A stretch of DNA of 64,000 nt from Pedobacter sp. Leaf41 (GCF_001422545.1 NZ_LMLE01000009.1:1-64000); one strand, 5' to 3'; shown: positions 26,778 to 34,654, counted from the first letter of the stretch. Program-made: numbers and translations. Notes: generated from the letters alone by a model not told the origin.

Positions 26778-26810
26778 TGAAAAATTTTCATAAAAAGTGA
26801 AAAATTTTCA
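26778..26810. promoter_or_regulatory. tandem palindromes upstream of hsp20
   Basis: TGAAAAATTTTCA occurs at 26778-26790 and 26798-26810. Each copy is a perfect odd-length palindrome and the centres are 20 bases apart, about two helical turns. They lie 123-155 bases before the hsp20 ATG. A separate inverted repeat, TTGAGC-5-GCTCAA, lies closer at about 26713-26729. Confidence 0.5.
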
Positions 26811-26889
26811 GTCGTAATGCCAAAAATGCATTTAGGCTAAGCTATTAAAAGGCATATCGAATCTCTTCGCTCAATAATATAGAGTGGTA

Positions 26890-26926
26890 CTAAAACACAG
26901 AAGCCTCTTCTAAAGAAAAGGCTTCT
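26890..26926 (-). terminator. terminator after the PfkB kinase gene
   Basis: AGAAGCCT (26899-26906) and AGGCTTCT (26919-26926) form an 8-base stem. On the minus strand it is followed by GTGTTTTAG, giving a moderate terminator 32 bases beyond the kinase stop. Confidence 0.6.
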
Positions 26927-26957
26927 GCAACAAATTTTAAATAGTGATTTTTGAAAC

Positions 26958-27878
26958 TTAAGCTTCGATGGTAAATGCACTCAACTCCACAAACTGTTGT
27001 ATTCTTGCTGCCACTTCTTCTTCTGTTAAATTCAATAATTTTTCGGTACCAAATTTTTCTACACAAAATGATGCAAGCGCAGAGCCATAAATAATCGCAT
27101 TTTTCATGTTGTTGAAGTTGATGGAACCAACTTTAGCCATATACCCAATAAAACCGCCAGCAAATGTATCTCCAGCACCTGTTGGATCGAATACTTCTGC
27201 CAATGGTAATGCAGGTGCAGAGAAAATCTGATCTTCATGGAATAACAATGCACCGTGCTCTCCTTTTTTAATGATCAGGTACTTTGGACCCATAGCCAAA
27301 ATTTTCTTGGCAGCCTTAACCAGAGAATATTCTCCAGACAATTGACGGGCTTCTGCATCATTAATAGTTAAGACATCGACCAATTTAATGGTTTCCAGCA
27401 AGTCGCCCATCATAATATCCATCCAAAAGTTCATGGTGTCCATCACGATTAATTTCGGGCGATTTTTTAACCGTTTGATTACCGTTTGCTGAACTTGTGG
27501 CGTTAAATTGCCCAACATCAAGTATTCGCAATCCTGATAGCTCTCCGGAATAATTGGATCGAAATTTTCCAATACGTTTAGCTCAGTAACTAAGGTGTCT
27601 CTGCTGTTCATATCGTTATGATATTTTCCAGACCAGAAAAACGACTTTTCACCCGCTTTTACCTGTAAGCCTTCGGTATCAATACCATGTTGTTTGAAAC
27701 TATCTATATCAGATTGTGGAAAGTCATCACCTACTACTGCAACAATTTTTGCCTTGTTATAGAAGTAAGATGCAGCTAAACTTGCGTACGTTGCGGCGCC
27801 ACCAACAATTTTATCTGTTTTTCCAAATGGAGTTTCAATAGCATCGAAAGCTACAGTACCTATGATTATCAGGCTCAT
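26958..27878 (-). CDS. PfkB-family carbohydrate/nucleoside kinase
   Basis: From ATG at 27878, 306 residues; the longer frame to 28016 gives an unlikely 46-residue leader. Starts MSLIIIGTVAFDAIETPFG; PfkB signature 1 lies in KIVGGAATYASLAASYF (about 22-38) and signature 2 in DPTGAGDTFAGGF (about 240-252), with D246 or so as catalytic base. Members phosphorylate ribose, fructose, adenosine or similar; the motifs here do not fix the substrate. Cytoplasmic and monocistronic with its own terminator. Confidence 0.88.
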   Translation of the reverse strand: MSLIIIGTVAFDAIETPFGKTDKIVGGAATYASLAASYFYNKAKIVAVVGDDFPQSDIDSFKQHGIDTEGLQVKAGEKSFFWSGKYHNDMNSRDTLVTELNVLENFDPIIPESYQDCEYLMLGNLTPQVQQTVIKRLKNRPKLIVMDTMNFWMDIMMGDLLETIKLVDVLTINDAEARQLSGEYSLVKAAKKILAMGPKYLIIKKGEHGALLFHEDQIFSAPALPLAEVFDPTGAGDTFAGGFIGYMAKVGSINFNNMKNAIIYGSALASFCVEKFGTEKLLNLTEEEVAARIQQFVELSAFTIEA

Positions 27879-28023
27879 ATATTTTATTTTGAATTTTTTT
27901 AAAAATTTTTCACTGCAAATATTGCATAAATAATTTAAAAGCCCTAATATTGCATTCCCAAAACGAACAAGGGCTGATAAGCTGCAAAGCATAAAGAACC
28001 TCGTTTTAGGAAACAACCAGCAC

Positions 28024-28097
28024 TCCTTCTTAGCTCAGCTGGTTAGAGCATCTGACTGTTAATCAGAGGGTCGCTGGTTCGAGCCCAGCAGAGGGAG
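28024..28097 (+). tRNA. tRNA-Asn (GTT)
   Basis: A full 74-base cloverleaf: acceptor TCCTTCT/AGAGGGA with one G-U, D-arm AGCTCAGCTGGTTAGAGC, anticodon arm with GTT at 28058-28060, T-arm GCTGGTTCGAGCCCAGC, discriminator G at 28097. CCA is not encoded (CAA follows). A terminator follows directly. Confidence 0.97.
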
Positions 28098-28102
28098 CAA
28101 AA

Positions 28103-28130
28103 ATCCTCACAGCAATGTGGGGATTTTTTA
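28103..28130 (+). terminator. terminator between the two tRNA genes
   Basis: ATCCTCAC (28103-28110) pairs with GTGGGGAT (28117-28124), with one G-U, followed by TTTTTT. The two tRNA genes are therefore probably separate transcription units. Confidence 0.8.
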
Positions 28131-28181
28131 TGAAATGATTGCCAAAGGATTTTGGCAAATTGAATACAAAATGAATAATAT

Positions 28182-28258
28182 TCCTTCTTAGCTCAGCTGG
28201 TTAGAGCATCTGACTGTTAATCAGAGGGTCGCTGGTTCGAGCCCAGCAGAGGGAGCCA
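28182..28258 (+). tRNA. tRNA-Asn (GTT), second copy with encoded CCA
   Basis: The 74-base body (28182-28255) is identical to the first copy, with anticodon GTT at 28216-28218, and here CCA is encoded at 28256-28258. Confidence 0.97.
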
Positions 28259-28265
28259 ATATCAA

Positions 28266-28305
28266 GAACAAGCCTTACCATGCCCGGTGAGGCTTTCTTG
28301 TTTTA
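28266..28305 (+). terminator. terminator after the second tRNA-Asn
   Basis: AAGCCTTACC (28270-28279) pairs with GGTGAGGCTT (28286-28295), one G-U, with further complementarity outside, and TTTCTTGTTTT follows. Confidence 0.8.
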
Positions 28306-28373
28306 GAAATTCTAATAATCAAGCGGCTGTTAAAGGCGTTTGAAATAAGTTAATATTGGCAATAAATATTTCA

Positions 28374-29054
28374 ATGAAAAAAATAGGACTGGTTGGCGGA
28401 ATAAGCTGGGTATCAACAATGGATTATTACAAACTCATTAACGAGGGGGTAAATGCCAGGCTTGGCGGCTTGAACTTTGCAGAATGCATCATTTATTCCT
28501 TGAATTTTGGCGACATTCAATCCGCAGGCTGGGATAATTCTTATGAATTATTGTTAGGTGCATGCAAAAGCTTGAAAAACATAGAGGTTGACAGTATTGT
28601 TTTATGTGCAAATACAGCCCATCTTTTTGCGGATAAACTTCAGCATACAATCGGACTGCCTATCATCCACATTGGAGAAGAAACTGCAAAAGCGATTAAT
28701 AAAACTGGGTACAAAAAAGTAGGCCTATTGGCTACAAAGTTCACAATGGAAATGAATTTCTACAGAGACAAACTAGAAAAGCATGGACTGGAGGTTCTCA
28801 TACCTGAAAAGCAGGAAACCCGAGATTACATTCAACGAACCTTGAAAGAAGAGTTAGGGATAGGTTTTATTAATCCGGAAACAAAAATCAATTACATCTC
28901 TATTATAAAAGAACTTGTAAACAGTGGCGCTGAATGTATCCTATTAGGGTGTACAGAAATACCTATGCTAATCAATCAGGACGACTTTGATATCCCCATG
29001 TTTGATACTACAAAAATACATTCGCAAGCAATTGTTGATTATATCGTTTCGTAA
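28374..29054 (+). CDS. aspartate/glutamate racemase family protein
   Basis: From ATG at 28374, 226 residues; an upstream TTG at 28356 is less likely. MKKIGLVGGISWVSTMDYYK is the typical start of PLP-independent amino-acid racemases. The two catalytic Cys are in LCANTAH (about residue 77) and LLGCTEIP (about 191). The enzymes swap L- and D-Asp or related acids; substrate is not decided. Cytoplasmic, single gene after the tRNA pair. Confidence 0.9.
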   Translation: MKKIGLVGGISWVSTMDYYKLINEGVNARLGGLNFAECIIYSLNFGDIQSAGWDNSYELLLGACKSLKNIEVDSIVLCANTAHLFADKLQHTIGLPIIHIGEETAKAINKTGYKKVGLLATKFTMEMNFYRDKLEKHGLEVLIPEKQETRDYIQRTLKEELGIGFINPETKINYISIIKELVNSGAECILLGCTEIPMLINQDDFDIPMFDTTKIHSQAIVDYIVS

Positions 29055-29240
29055 AATCAAGGGGAATATTGATTTTGATATTAATCTGCTTGTTCCAGCT
29101 CAGCCAGCCCGAAGCCTGACGTGATAGTTTTCGCCTTGTATATAGGTTCATAGAATTTACGATGATTGCCTCGAAAATTTTTTGAAAGAGAATTACCATC
29201 CAGAATGAGAAAGAGTTGTTTATTAATTCTTTGCCTGGTT

Positions 29241-29474
29241 TTAGCCAACTTTTCCAATAGGAGTAAATTTTTCAAAAACGGCGTCGGTATGGGGAGCATC
29301 AGGTAATTCATCTGTTAAATCTTGTCCGGCCCAATGCTCGTAATGTTTACCATTTCGCCATAATCGGCTGTCAGTCATGTCGTAAATCAAACCTTTGTGT
29401 GCAACCCAAATCTGCGGTTTATCTTGCCCGTTCCTTAACGCTAATTGTTGTTTTGTATAAATCGGCAGCTCCAT
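29241..29474 (-). CDS. small cytochrome b5-like heme-binding protein
   Basis: A 77-residue protein consisting only of a cytochrome b5-like domain: WVAHKGLIYDMTDSRLW, then GKHYEHWAGQDLTDEL and DAPHTDAVF, giving candidate heme-ligand His residues near 44 and 60. Stand-alone short versions are known in bacteria as putative heme/steroid-binding proteins. No partner oxidoreductase is adjacent. About 165 bases beyond its stop, towards the racemase gene, hold nothing I recognise. Confidence 0.8.
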   Translation of the reverse strand: MELPIYTKQQLALRNGQDKPQIWVAHKGLIYDMTDSRLWRNGKHYEHWAGQDLTDELPDAPHTDAVFEKFTPIGKVG

Positions 29475-29536
29475 TAGTTTGTGTACATTTCAAGGTTGTC
29501 AGTAGTTTTGTTATAGCACAAGCCCTTGTTTTTAAA

Positions 29537-29588
29537 CCCGACAAAAGCGGCAGCCTCCGGCCTTTCCGGAGCTATAGCGTATGGCGGG
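29537..29588. repeat. REP-like palindromic element, copy 1
   Basis: Outer arms CCCG (29537-29540) and CGGG (29585-29588), then ACA/TGG with an A-G mismatch, a conserved interior with AAGCGGCAGC and GCTATAGCGTAT, and an inner hairpin CTCCGG/CCGGAG (29555-29560, 29566-29571). It matches the element at 59634-59688, with compensatory changes in both stems. Confidence 0.8.
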
Positions 29589-29631
29589 ACAATTTGACCC
29601 AAGATGTAAAAACTTTCATTTCCTAAACATA

Positions 29632-30318
29632 TCATCCCATTTGTAAAGCTTTACTTTTAAATCGCTCGTATAGATAAATGTTCATTAACAACAAACCCAT
29701 CAAATAAAAATGATCTTCAAAAGGAATAGTGCCAACGCGGAAATTTAAATTTTCATTGTTGTTATAAATCACCACCGGGATGGATGTTAAAAAGCCGTTT
29801 ACAATATAAAAAGGGATCAGCGCAACTAAATAGGCCCGATAAAATTTGTACATGAACCTGTATTTTTGGTTGACATACTCTACTGAGAACAATAAAACGA
29901 ATAGAAAACCGAAGTTGATTAACGTATACCATTTGGTATAACCAAAAAATAAAAATGCAAAGCAGATACCCAAAACGGCATGGCTTACCGCCAAACTATA
30001 TTTTTGCAGGCTGTTATTAGGGAAATATGCATTAAGGCATTCGTAGATAAATACGCAAGCATAAGGAACAGTGAGAAAGAACAACATTTCTTCCAGTGGC
30101 AGGCCCCATAAATAAATACCCACGAGGTAATTGGGATTGAAAGACCACACATCAAGCTTTACAAACAACAAATCCCAGATTAAAAAAACAACGCCCGTAA
30201 TCAAGATAGCGGGGATGATAAATCTCCATTTGCTATAGAAATGAACTTTTTTATCAAAAGACAAGGCAAGGGGAAATAAGATTACTCCAATATTGATGAG
30301 TAGGTAAACGTAATTCAT
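29632..30318 (-). CDS. crtY: fused lycopene cyclase (CrtYc/CrtYd type)
   Basis: A 228-residue protein with about seven membrane segments containing two copies of the small lycopene-cyclase unit: WSFNPNYLVGIYLWGLPLEEMLFF at about 59-82, and NFRVGTIPFEDHFYLMGLLLMN at about 192-213. The P-x-E-E/D motifs carry the catalytic acids. It converts lycopene to beta-carotene in the inner membrane, after the CrtI step. Its ATG overlaps the stop of the preceding unknown gene by one base (TAATG), so the two are likely co-translated. Divergent from crtI. Confidence 0.88.
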   Translation of the reverse strand: MNYVYLLINIGVILFPLALSFDKKVHFYSKWRFIIPAILITGVVFLIWDLLFVKLDVWSFNPNYLVGIYLWGLPLEEMLFFLTVPYACVFIYECLNAYFPNNSLQKYSLAVSHAVLGICFAFLFFGYTKWYTLINFGFLFVLLFSVEYVNQKYRFMYKFYRAYLVALIPFYIVNGFLTSIPVVIYNNNENLNFRVGTIPFEDHFYLMGLLLMNIYLYERFKSKALQMG

Positions 30319-30848
30319 TATATGTATTTCTGTAAAGTTTTAATTTCTTCGGCGGTACAACGCTTACTATCAATCATAAACCGGGCTACATTTTTTATTA
30401 AGGCGTCATCTGCGACCCCAAAGTTACGGTTCTGGTAATGCTTAACAATTTCTTTCCTATCGATGTTTAGATTTTTACTAAGCCCTAAAAAGCCTGGGGT
30501 AAAGTGCTCAATCGAAAAGCGCATAAAACGGATTTCAAGATTTTCTTTGTCCATATTTACTGCTTTTTGCATGGTTTTCAGAGAACCTTTAACGTATTTT
30601 ATTTTATTATAGGGGTTCCAGGTATGTTTAGCTTTCAACGCTTCTAAAGTACCCGCATAGGCAACGGTTAACGCAGTTTTATTTGGTAACCGGTTCAGTT
30701 TTCTAAATAGCGAATCCGTTAATGCTTCATTATCTACTGCTTTAACCAAATTGGTTTTTAAAACTGCGATCTCTTTTGGAGAAAGCTGTGCTTTTGCAAC
30801 ATTTATCAATGCAAAACAAGTTAGGAACAAAAATCGCAGTTTTATCAT
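30318..30848 (-). CDS. exported protein of unknown function in the carotenoid cluster
   Basis: A 176-residue protein with a signal peptide (MIKLRFLFLTCFALINVAKAQ) and a helical body. I do not recognise the family. It is translationally coupled to the lycopene cyclase (one-base overlap) and divergent from crtI across a 116-base promoter region, which suggests a role linked to carotenoids or to their membrane setting; this is inference from position only. Confidence 0.7.
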   Translation of the reverse strand: MIKLRFLFLTCFALINVAKAQLSPKEIAVLKTNLVKAVDNEALTDSLFRKLNRLPNKTALTVAYAGTLEALKAKHTWNPYNKIKYVKGSLKTMQKAVNMDKENLEIRFMRFSIEHFTPGFLGLSKNLNIDRKEIVKHYQNRNFGVADDALIKNVARFMIDSKRCTAEEIKTLQKYI

Positions 30849-30890
30849 GTATACGCAAAGGTAAGAAAAGCGAATGGTTTTATACTTTCG

Positions 30891-30912
30891 TATTTTTGTT
30901 AGCTATCGATAG
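30891..30912 (+). promoter_or_regulatory. crtI promoter -7 element and adjacent palindrome
   Basis: TATTTTTG (30891-30898) matches the Bacteroidota -7 consensus TAnnTTTG exactly, 67 bases before the crtI ATG. A 10-base palindrome, CTATCGATAG, follows at 30903-30912, near the expected transcript start, and may be an operator. No clear -33 TTTG was found. Confidence 0.5.
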
Positions 30913-30964
30913 AGAAAAGCATGCTGATCAAAACAAAATCATTAAAAATCGCTTTATTTACACC

Positions 30965-32446
30965 ATGGATAAAAAACCAAAGGTAACCGTGATCGGTGCC
31001 GGTTTCGCAGGAATATCTGCCGCAGCATTATTGGCGAAAGATGGTTGCGATGTTACTGTTATTGAAAAAAATGAAATGGCCGGGGGCCGAGCCAGAACCT
31101 GGAGTAAAGATGGTTTCTTATTTGATATGGGGCCAAGCTGGTATTGGATGCCTGATGTTTTTGAAAATTTCTATCAAATATTCGGCAAGAAAACTGCCGA
31201 TTTCTATGAGCTTAAAAGGCTGAATCCATCTTACCGTATCTATTTTGGAAAAGAGCAAAATATAGATGTACCTGCTACGCTTGAAGAATTATATGAGCTT
31301 TTCGAAAAGCTCGAACCTGGGAGTTCTAAAAACCTCGATTCTTTTTTAGCACAGGCAAAGTATAAATACGATGTAGGAATGAATGAATATGTGTTCAAGC
31401 CTTCGCACAGTGTGATGGAATATTTTGATCCGCGTTTGGCTATTAGTGGCATTAAACTGCAGCTGTTAGGCAACATGCGCAAACACGTACATCAGCTTTT
31501 TAAAAATGAGCAACTTCGGAAGCTTTTGGAGTTCCCTGTACTGTTTTTAGGCGCTACTCCACAAAACACTCCAGCATTGTATAGTTTAATGAACTATGCT
31601 GACTTAGTTTTGGGTACCTGGTATCCCATTGGTGGCATGCATAAAATTGTTGAAGCCATGCAAAGCATAGCCGAGCAACAGGGTGTAAAATTCCTGTTCA
31701 ATACCGAAGTAGATAAAATTAGTGTGGAGGATGGAATTGCAAATAAACTTTTAACCAACCAAGGCAACTTTGCCACTGATTTTGTAGTTGGCAACGCTGA
31801 TTATCATCATATAGAAGAAAAATTATTGGACAAGGCTTATCGCAACTATGATGAAAAATATTGGCAATCGAGAACAATGGCTCCTTCTTGCCTGCTTTTT
31901 TATATCGGTTTAAATAAGAAATTAAACAATATCCTTCATCATAATCTATTTTTCGATGAGGATTTTGATGCACATGCTGAAGAAATTTATACGAACCCGA
32001 AGTGGCCAGATAAACCTTTATTTTATGCTTGCTGTCCGTCGGTGACCGACGAAAGCGTTGCACCGGTAGGCTGCGAGAATTTATTTTTCCTGATTCCTAT
32101 TGCCCCTGACCTGGAAGACAGTGACGCTAAGCGGGAGGAATATTTTAATTTATTGTTAGAACGATTTAAGATTTTAACAGGCAATGATATTAAAGATGAT
32201 ATTATTTTTAAGCGAAGTTATGCCATGAAAGATTTTGTTGAAGATTACCATGCTTTCAAAGGCAATGCTTATGGCTTAGCAAACACTTTGAAACAAACTG
32301 CATTTTTAAAACCTAAAATGAAAAGCAAAGTAACAAATATGTTATATACCGGACAATTGACTGTTCCAGGCCCTGGAGTGCCTCCTGCAATCATATCTGG
32401 CCAAGTGGCAGCAAAAGAAATAATAAAAAAGTTAAAAAAAGCTTGA
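30965..32446 (+). CDS. crtI: phytoene desaturase
   Basis: From ATG at 30965, 493 residues; the frame from 30776 runs through the promoter and the divergent gene and was rejected. It has the CrtI-type FAD fold: dinucleotide motif VTVIGAGFAGISAAALLAK at 7-25, EKNEMAGGRART at 34-45, and near the C-terminus LYTGQLTVPGPGVPPAIISG, the bacterial phytoene dehydrogenase signature. It desaturates phytoene to lycopene. The phytoene synthase gene crtB, usually next to crtI, is not present on either side. Confidence 0.93.
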   Translation: MDKKPKVTVIGAGFAGISAAALLAKDGCDVTVIEKNEMAGGRARTWSKDGFLFDMGPSWYWMPDVFENFYQIFGKKTADFYELKRLNPSYRIYFGKEQNIDVPATLEELYELFEKLEPGSSKNLDSFLAQAKYKYDVGMNEYVFKPSHSVMEYFDPRLAISGIKLQLLGNMRKHVHQLFKNEQLRKLLEFPVLFLGATPQNTPALYSLMNYADLVLGTWYPIGGMHKIVEAMQSIAEQQGVKFLFNTEVDKISVEDGIANKLLTNQGNFATDFVVGNADYHHIEEKLLDKAYRNYDEKYWQSRTMAPSCLLFYIGLNKKLNNILHHNLFFDEDFDAHAEEIYTNPKWPDKPLFYACCPSVTDESVAPVGCENLFFLIPIAPDLEDSDAKREEYFNLLLERFKILTGNDIKDDIIFKRSYAMKDFVEDYHAFKGNAYGLANTLKQTAFLKPKMKSKVTNMLYTGQLTVPGPGVPPAIISGQVAAKEIIKKLKKA

Positions 32447-32472
32447 CAAACTTAAAATTTCCCTTATCTTTA
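32443..32472 (+). promoter_or_regulatory. promoter for a possible small RNA
   Basis: TTG (32443-32445), a 19-base spacer, then TATCTTTA (32465-32472), seven of eight bases relative to TAnnTTTG where fixed. It overlaps the crtI stop codon and no gene starts downstream, so it would drive a non-coding transcript. Confidence 0.4.
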
Positions 32473-32477
32473 TATCC

Positions 32478-32641
32478 ACAAAACAAAAACACTGCAAATA
32501 ACCTTTTAAACGCAATATTGTTTGAGGTTTGCATTTGTTTCGAATAGAGAGAGAAGGCAAATTGTTGAAAGCAAACATAAGAATCAACTAACCAAATATA
32601 TGATAAGCAATAAGGCCTGGATATTTTCCGGGCCTTTTGCT
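32478..32641 (+). ncRNA. possible small RNA of about 165 nt
   Basis: A gene-free stretch after crtI with a promoter-like sequence at its start and a strong terminator at its end. Internal pairing includes GCAAATAACC with GGTTTGC (about 32494-32503 and 32526-32533) around AAAC/GTTT, and GTTGA with TCAAC later. No known RNA family was assigned; 6S-type and other Bacteroidota RNAs are possible. It could instead be a long crtI 3' untranslated region. Confidence 0.4.
32612..32640 (+). terminator. strong rho-independent terminator
   Basis: AAGGCCTGGA (32612-32621) pairs with TCCGGGCCTT (32627-32636), ten pairs with one G-T, 5-base loop, followed by TTGCTTTT. Confidence 0.8.
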
Positions 32642-32720
32642 TTTCCAGAAAATCCTTTGAACAGCAATAATCCATACACTATTAACGTTGGCAGCTCTTG
32701 CCAATAGCAGTTCATTTTGA

Positions 32721-32829
32721 AATTAGCCCCGATTGTACGAAAAACTCTGAGCTGTGCGTGGGATGGTGTAATGGAAAAAGCGAGGACTTGTAGGGAAAGC
32801 GGGAACTCGCATACAAAAGGGTTCTAATT
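32721..32829. repeat. 109-base imperfect inverted repeat
   Basis: AATTAG-CCCC-GA-TTGTA (32721-32737) faces TACAA-AA-GGG-TT-CTAATT (32812-32829). The interior is GC-richer than the surroundings and encodes nothing evident. It has the layout of the REP-like elements in this window but different arms, and lies between the possible small RNA and the sigma-gene terminator. Confidence 0.6.
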
Positions 32830-32848
32830 GTTGAGCTCCAAAAAATTT

Positions 32849-32880
32849 GAAAAAAAAAGTCTCAACTTTCGCTGAGACTT
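32849..32880 (-). terminator. terminator of the ECF sigma gene
   Basis: On the minus strand AAGTCTCA pairs with TGAGACTT (32880-32873 and 32864-32857) around GCGAAAGT, followed by a run of seven or more T. It lies about 25 bases after the sigma gene stop. Confidence 0.88.
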
Positions 32881-32904
32881 CTCATTCTTTTCAGAAAATA
32901 TAGG

Positions 32905-33435
32905 TTATGACATTTCTGCGATAGCAATATCTTTAGAATATGTTTTCAAATATTTTTTCAAGATTCCTCTCGCCACGTGAATACGGGTTTTTACAGTACC
33001 GATTGGAATCTGCAACATATCGGCAATTTCATGGTATTTGTAACCTTCGAAATAACGAATGAAAGGAACGTAATATTCTTCTGGTAATTGAGCAAGTGCT
33101 TTGTCAATATCACCAAGTACAAATTTACTTTCTGCTTGGTTTTTGGTTGCACTATACGAAAGGTTAGCAGAAGAAATATCTTCGCTTTGTGTAATTAAAG
33201 TATTTGTTTTTACTAAACGACGGTAGTTGTTAATGAAAGTATTTTTCATAATGGTAAACAACCACCCTTTTAAATTTGTTCCTTCTTTAAACTTGTTGTA
33301 GTAAGTGATGGCTTTGAGCATTGTATCTTGAACAAGATCATTTGCATCTTCGGCATCTTTGGTAAAATTTAAAGCATAAGATCTAAGTGAAACTGAGTGA
33401 TGGTTAACCAGATGATTGAATTCAAATTTTGTCAT
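32905..33435 (-). CDS. ECF-type RNA polymerase sigma factor
   Basis: A 176-residue sigma factor. Region 2 is at about 8-75 (DAEDANDLVQDTMLKAI, then NLKGWLFTIMKNTFINNYRR) and region 4 at about 112-165 (LPEEYYVPFIRYFEGYKYHEIADMLQIPIGTVKTRIHVAR). No anti-sigma gene adjoins; the next gene on the strand is murB, 128 bases upstream. Neighbouring carotenoid genes suggest a light or oxidative stress role, which is inference only. It has its own terminator. Confidence 0.92.
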   Translation of the reverse strand: MTKFEFNHLVNHHSVSLRSYALNFTKDAEDANDLVQDTMLKAITYYNKFKEGTNLKGWLFTIMKNTFINNYRRLVKTNTLITQSEDISSANLSYSATKNQAESKFVLGDIDKALAQLPEEYYVPFIRYFEGYKYHEIADMLQIPIGTVKTRIHVARGILKKYLKTYSKDIAIAEMS

Positions 33436-33563
33436 GATATTTAGCTTTAGGTAAGATTTAAAACAAATGAATTGATGTTCATTGTTTTTTACTAAACAAA
33501 CTTAATACCAAGTTTTTTTGGCACGGAACTAAAACATCAAAACCTTGCTAAAGGTTGCTTCCG

Positions 33564-34580
33564 TCACAGAATATTTACTTCTCTTTCCAGAGTGACTCCA
33601 AAAGTAGACTTCACACTGTCTATTATTTGTGCAGAAAAGTTATACACTTCCGAACCGGTTGCATTTCCATGATTAACCAATACCAGGGCCTGATTTTTCC
33701 AAGTACCGGTTTGGCCAACTACTTTGCCTTTCCAACCACATTGCTCTATCAACCAGCCCGCAGCAAGTTTGATCTTGTCATCGGGTGTTGGATAGTGCAC
33801 AACATCCGGATGCTTGGCCACCACATCGGCAAATTCATACTTTTCGATTACCGGGTTTTTAAAAAAGCTACCGGCATTGCCAATGGTAGATGGATCAGGA
33901 AGTTTACTCACCCGAATATGTGATACCGCCGAAGAAACATCGGCAATGGTTGGATTTTCTATCGCCCTCTTTTGAAGTTCAACTTCGATAGCACCATAAG
34001 AGGTGTTTATTTTTGGTTGTACAGATAAGCGGAAAGTTACTGAGGTAATGATAAATTGACCTTTTAAATTCCCCTTAAAAATACTTTCGCGATAACCGAA
34101 ATGGCAATCGCTGAAATTAAAGGTTTTGATTTCGCCGGTTTTGATTTCGAATGCGGTACAATTTTCAAAAACATCTTTAAGTTCTACCCCATAAGCGCCA
34201 ATATTCTGAATGGGCGAAGCGCCAACCGTTCCAGGGATTAAGCTTAGGTTTTCTACTCCTGCAAAGTTTTCTTCTACGCAATAGTTTACAAAATCGTTCC
34301 ATACTTCGCCAGCACCTGCAGTAACGAGTATATTGTCGCCATCGGTTTTTGATTCGATTCCTTTAATGCTGATCTTGATTACTAAACCCTCAAAATCTTG
34401 TGTAAAAAGCACATTGCTCCCACCGCCGATGACTAATAATTTCTGCGTTTTAGTAAGTTCGTTTTCGAATAAGGCTTTTAAATCTGCTTCAGAAAAAATC
34501 TCCGCGAAATAATTTGCCTTAACATCGATACTGAAAGAGTTGTAAGGTTTGAGCGAAATATTTTCTTGAATGTGAAGCAT
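33564..34580 (-). CDS. murB: UDP-N-acetylenolpyruvoylglucosamine reductase
   Basis: A 338-residue flavoenzyme reducing the enolpyruvyl group to form UDP-MurNAc in peptidoglycan synthesis. FAD-domain motifs are LVIGGGSNVLF (about 47-57), AGAGEVWNDFV, and LSLIPGTVGASPIQNIGAYG (about 116-135). YRESIFKG and the catalytic-Ser loop GSFFKNPV near residue 235 follow, with the C-terminal AAGWLIEQCGWKG. The YRES insertion marks a type I enzyme like that of E. coli. Cytoplasmic housekeeping gene. Confidence 0.96.
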   Translation of the reverse strand: MLHIQENISLKPYNSFSIDVKANYFAEIFSEADLKALFENELTKTQKLLVIGGGSNVLFTQDFEGLVIKISIKGIESKTDGDNILVTAGAGEVWNDFVNYCVEENFAGVENLSLIPGTVGASPIQNIGAYGVELKDVFENCTAFEIKTGEIKTFNFSDCHFGYRESIFKGNLKGQFIITSVTFRLSVQPKINTSYGAIEVELQKRAIENPTIADVSSAVSHIRVSKLPDPSTIGNAGSFFKNPVIEKYEFADVVAKHPDVVHYPTPDDKIKLAAGWLIEQCGWKGKVVGQTGTWKNQALVLVNHGNATGSEVYNFSAQIIDSVKSTFGVTLEREVNIL

Positions 34581-34654
34581 ATCTAGTTTGTATTTGCCAC
34601 AAAAGTAAAATAAAAAGGGATGAAATTTTAAAATGGAATAAAAGCAGATTTTTT

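Noticed and set aside
27879..28016. 46-residue extension of the PfkB kinase
   Set aside because: Family proteins begin at MSLIIIGT-type sequence; the extension is hydrophobic low-quality sequence and nears the tRNA promoter region.
22304..28016. Defence island or mobile island in the mixed gene block
   Set aside because: No recombinase, nuclease or defence domain is present; genes are ordinary regulators, stress and housekeeping genes.
29008..29311. Minus-strand frames of 63 and 76 codons between racemase and cytochrome b5-like genes
   Set aside because: They overlap real genes in other frames and have no recognisable composition or motif.
30776..30964. 63-residue extension of CrtI
   Set aside because: It runs antisense through the start of the divergent gene and over an exact -7 element; the FAD motif starts right after ATG 30965.
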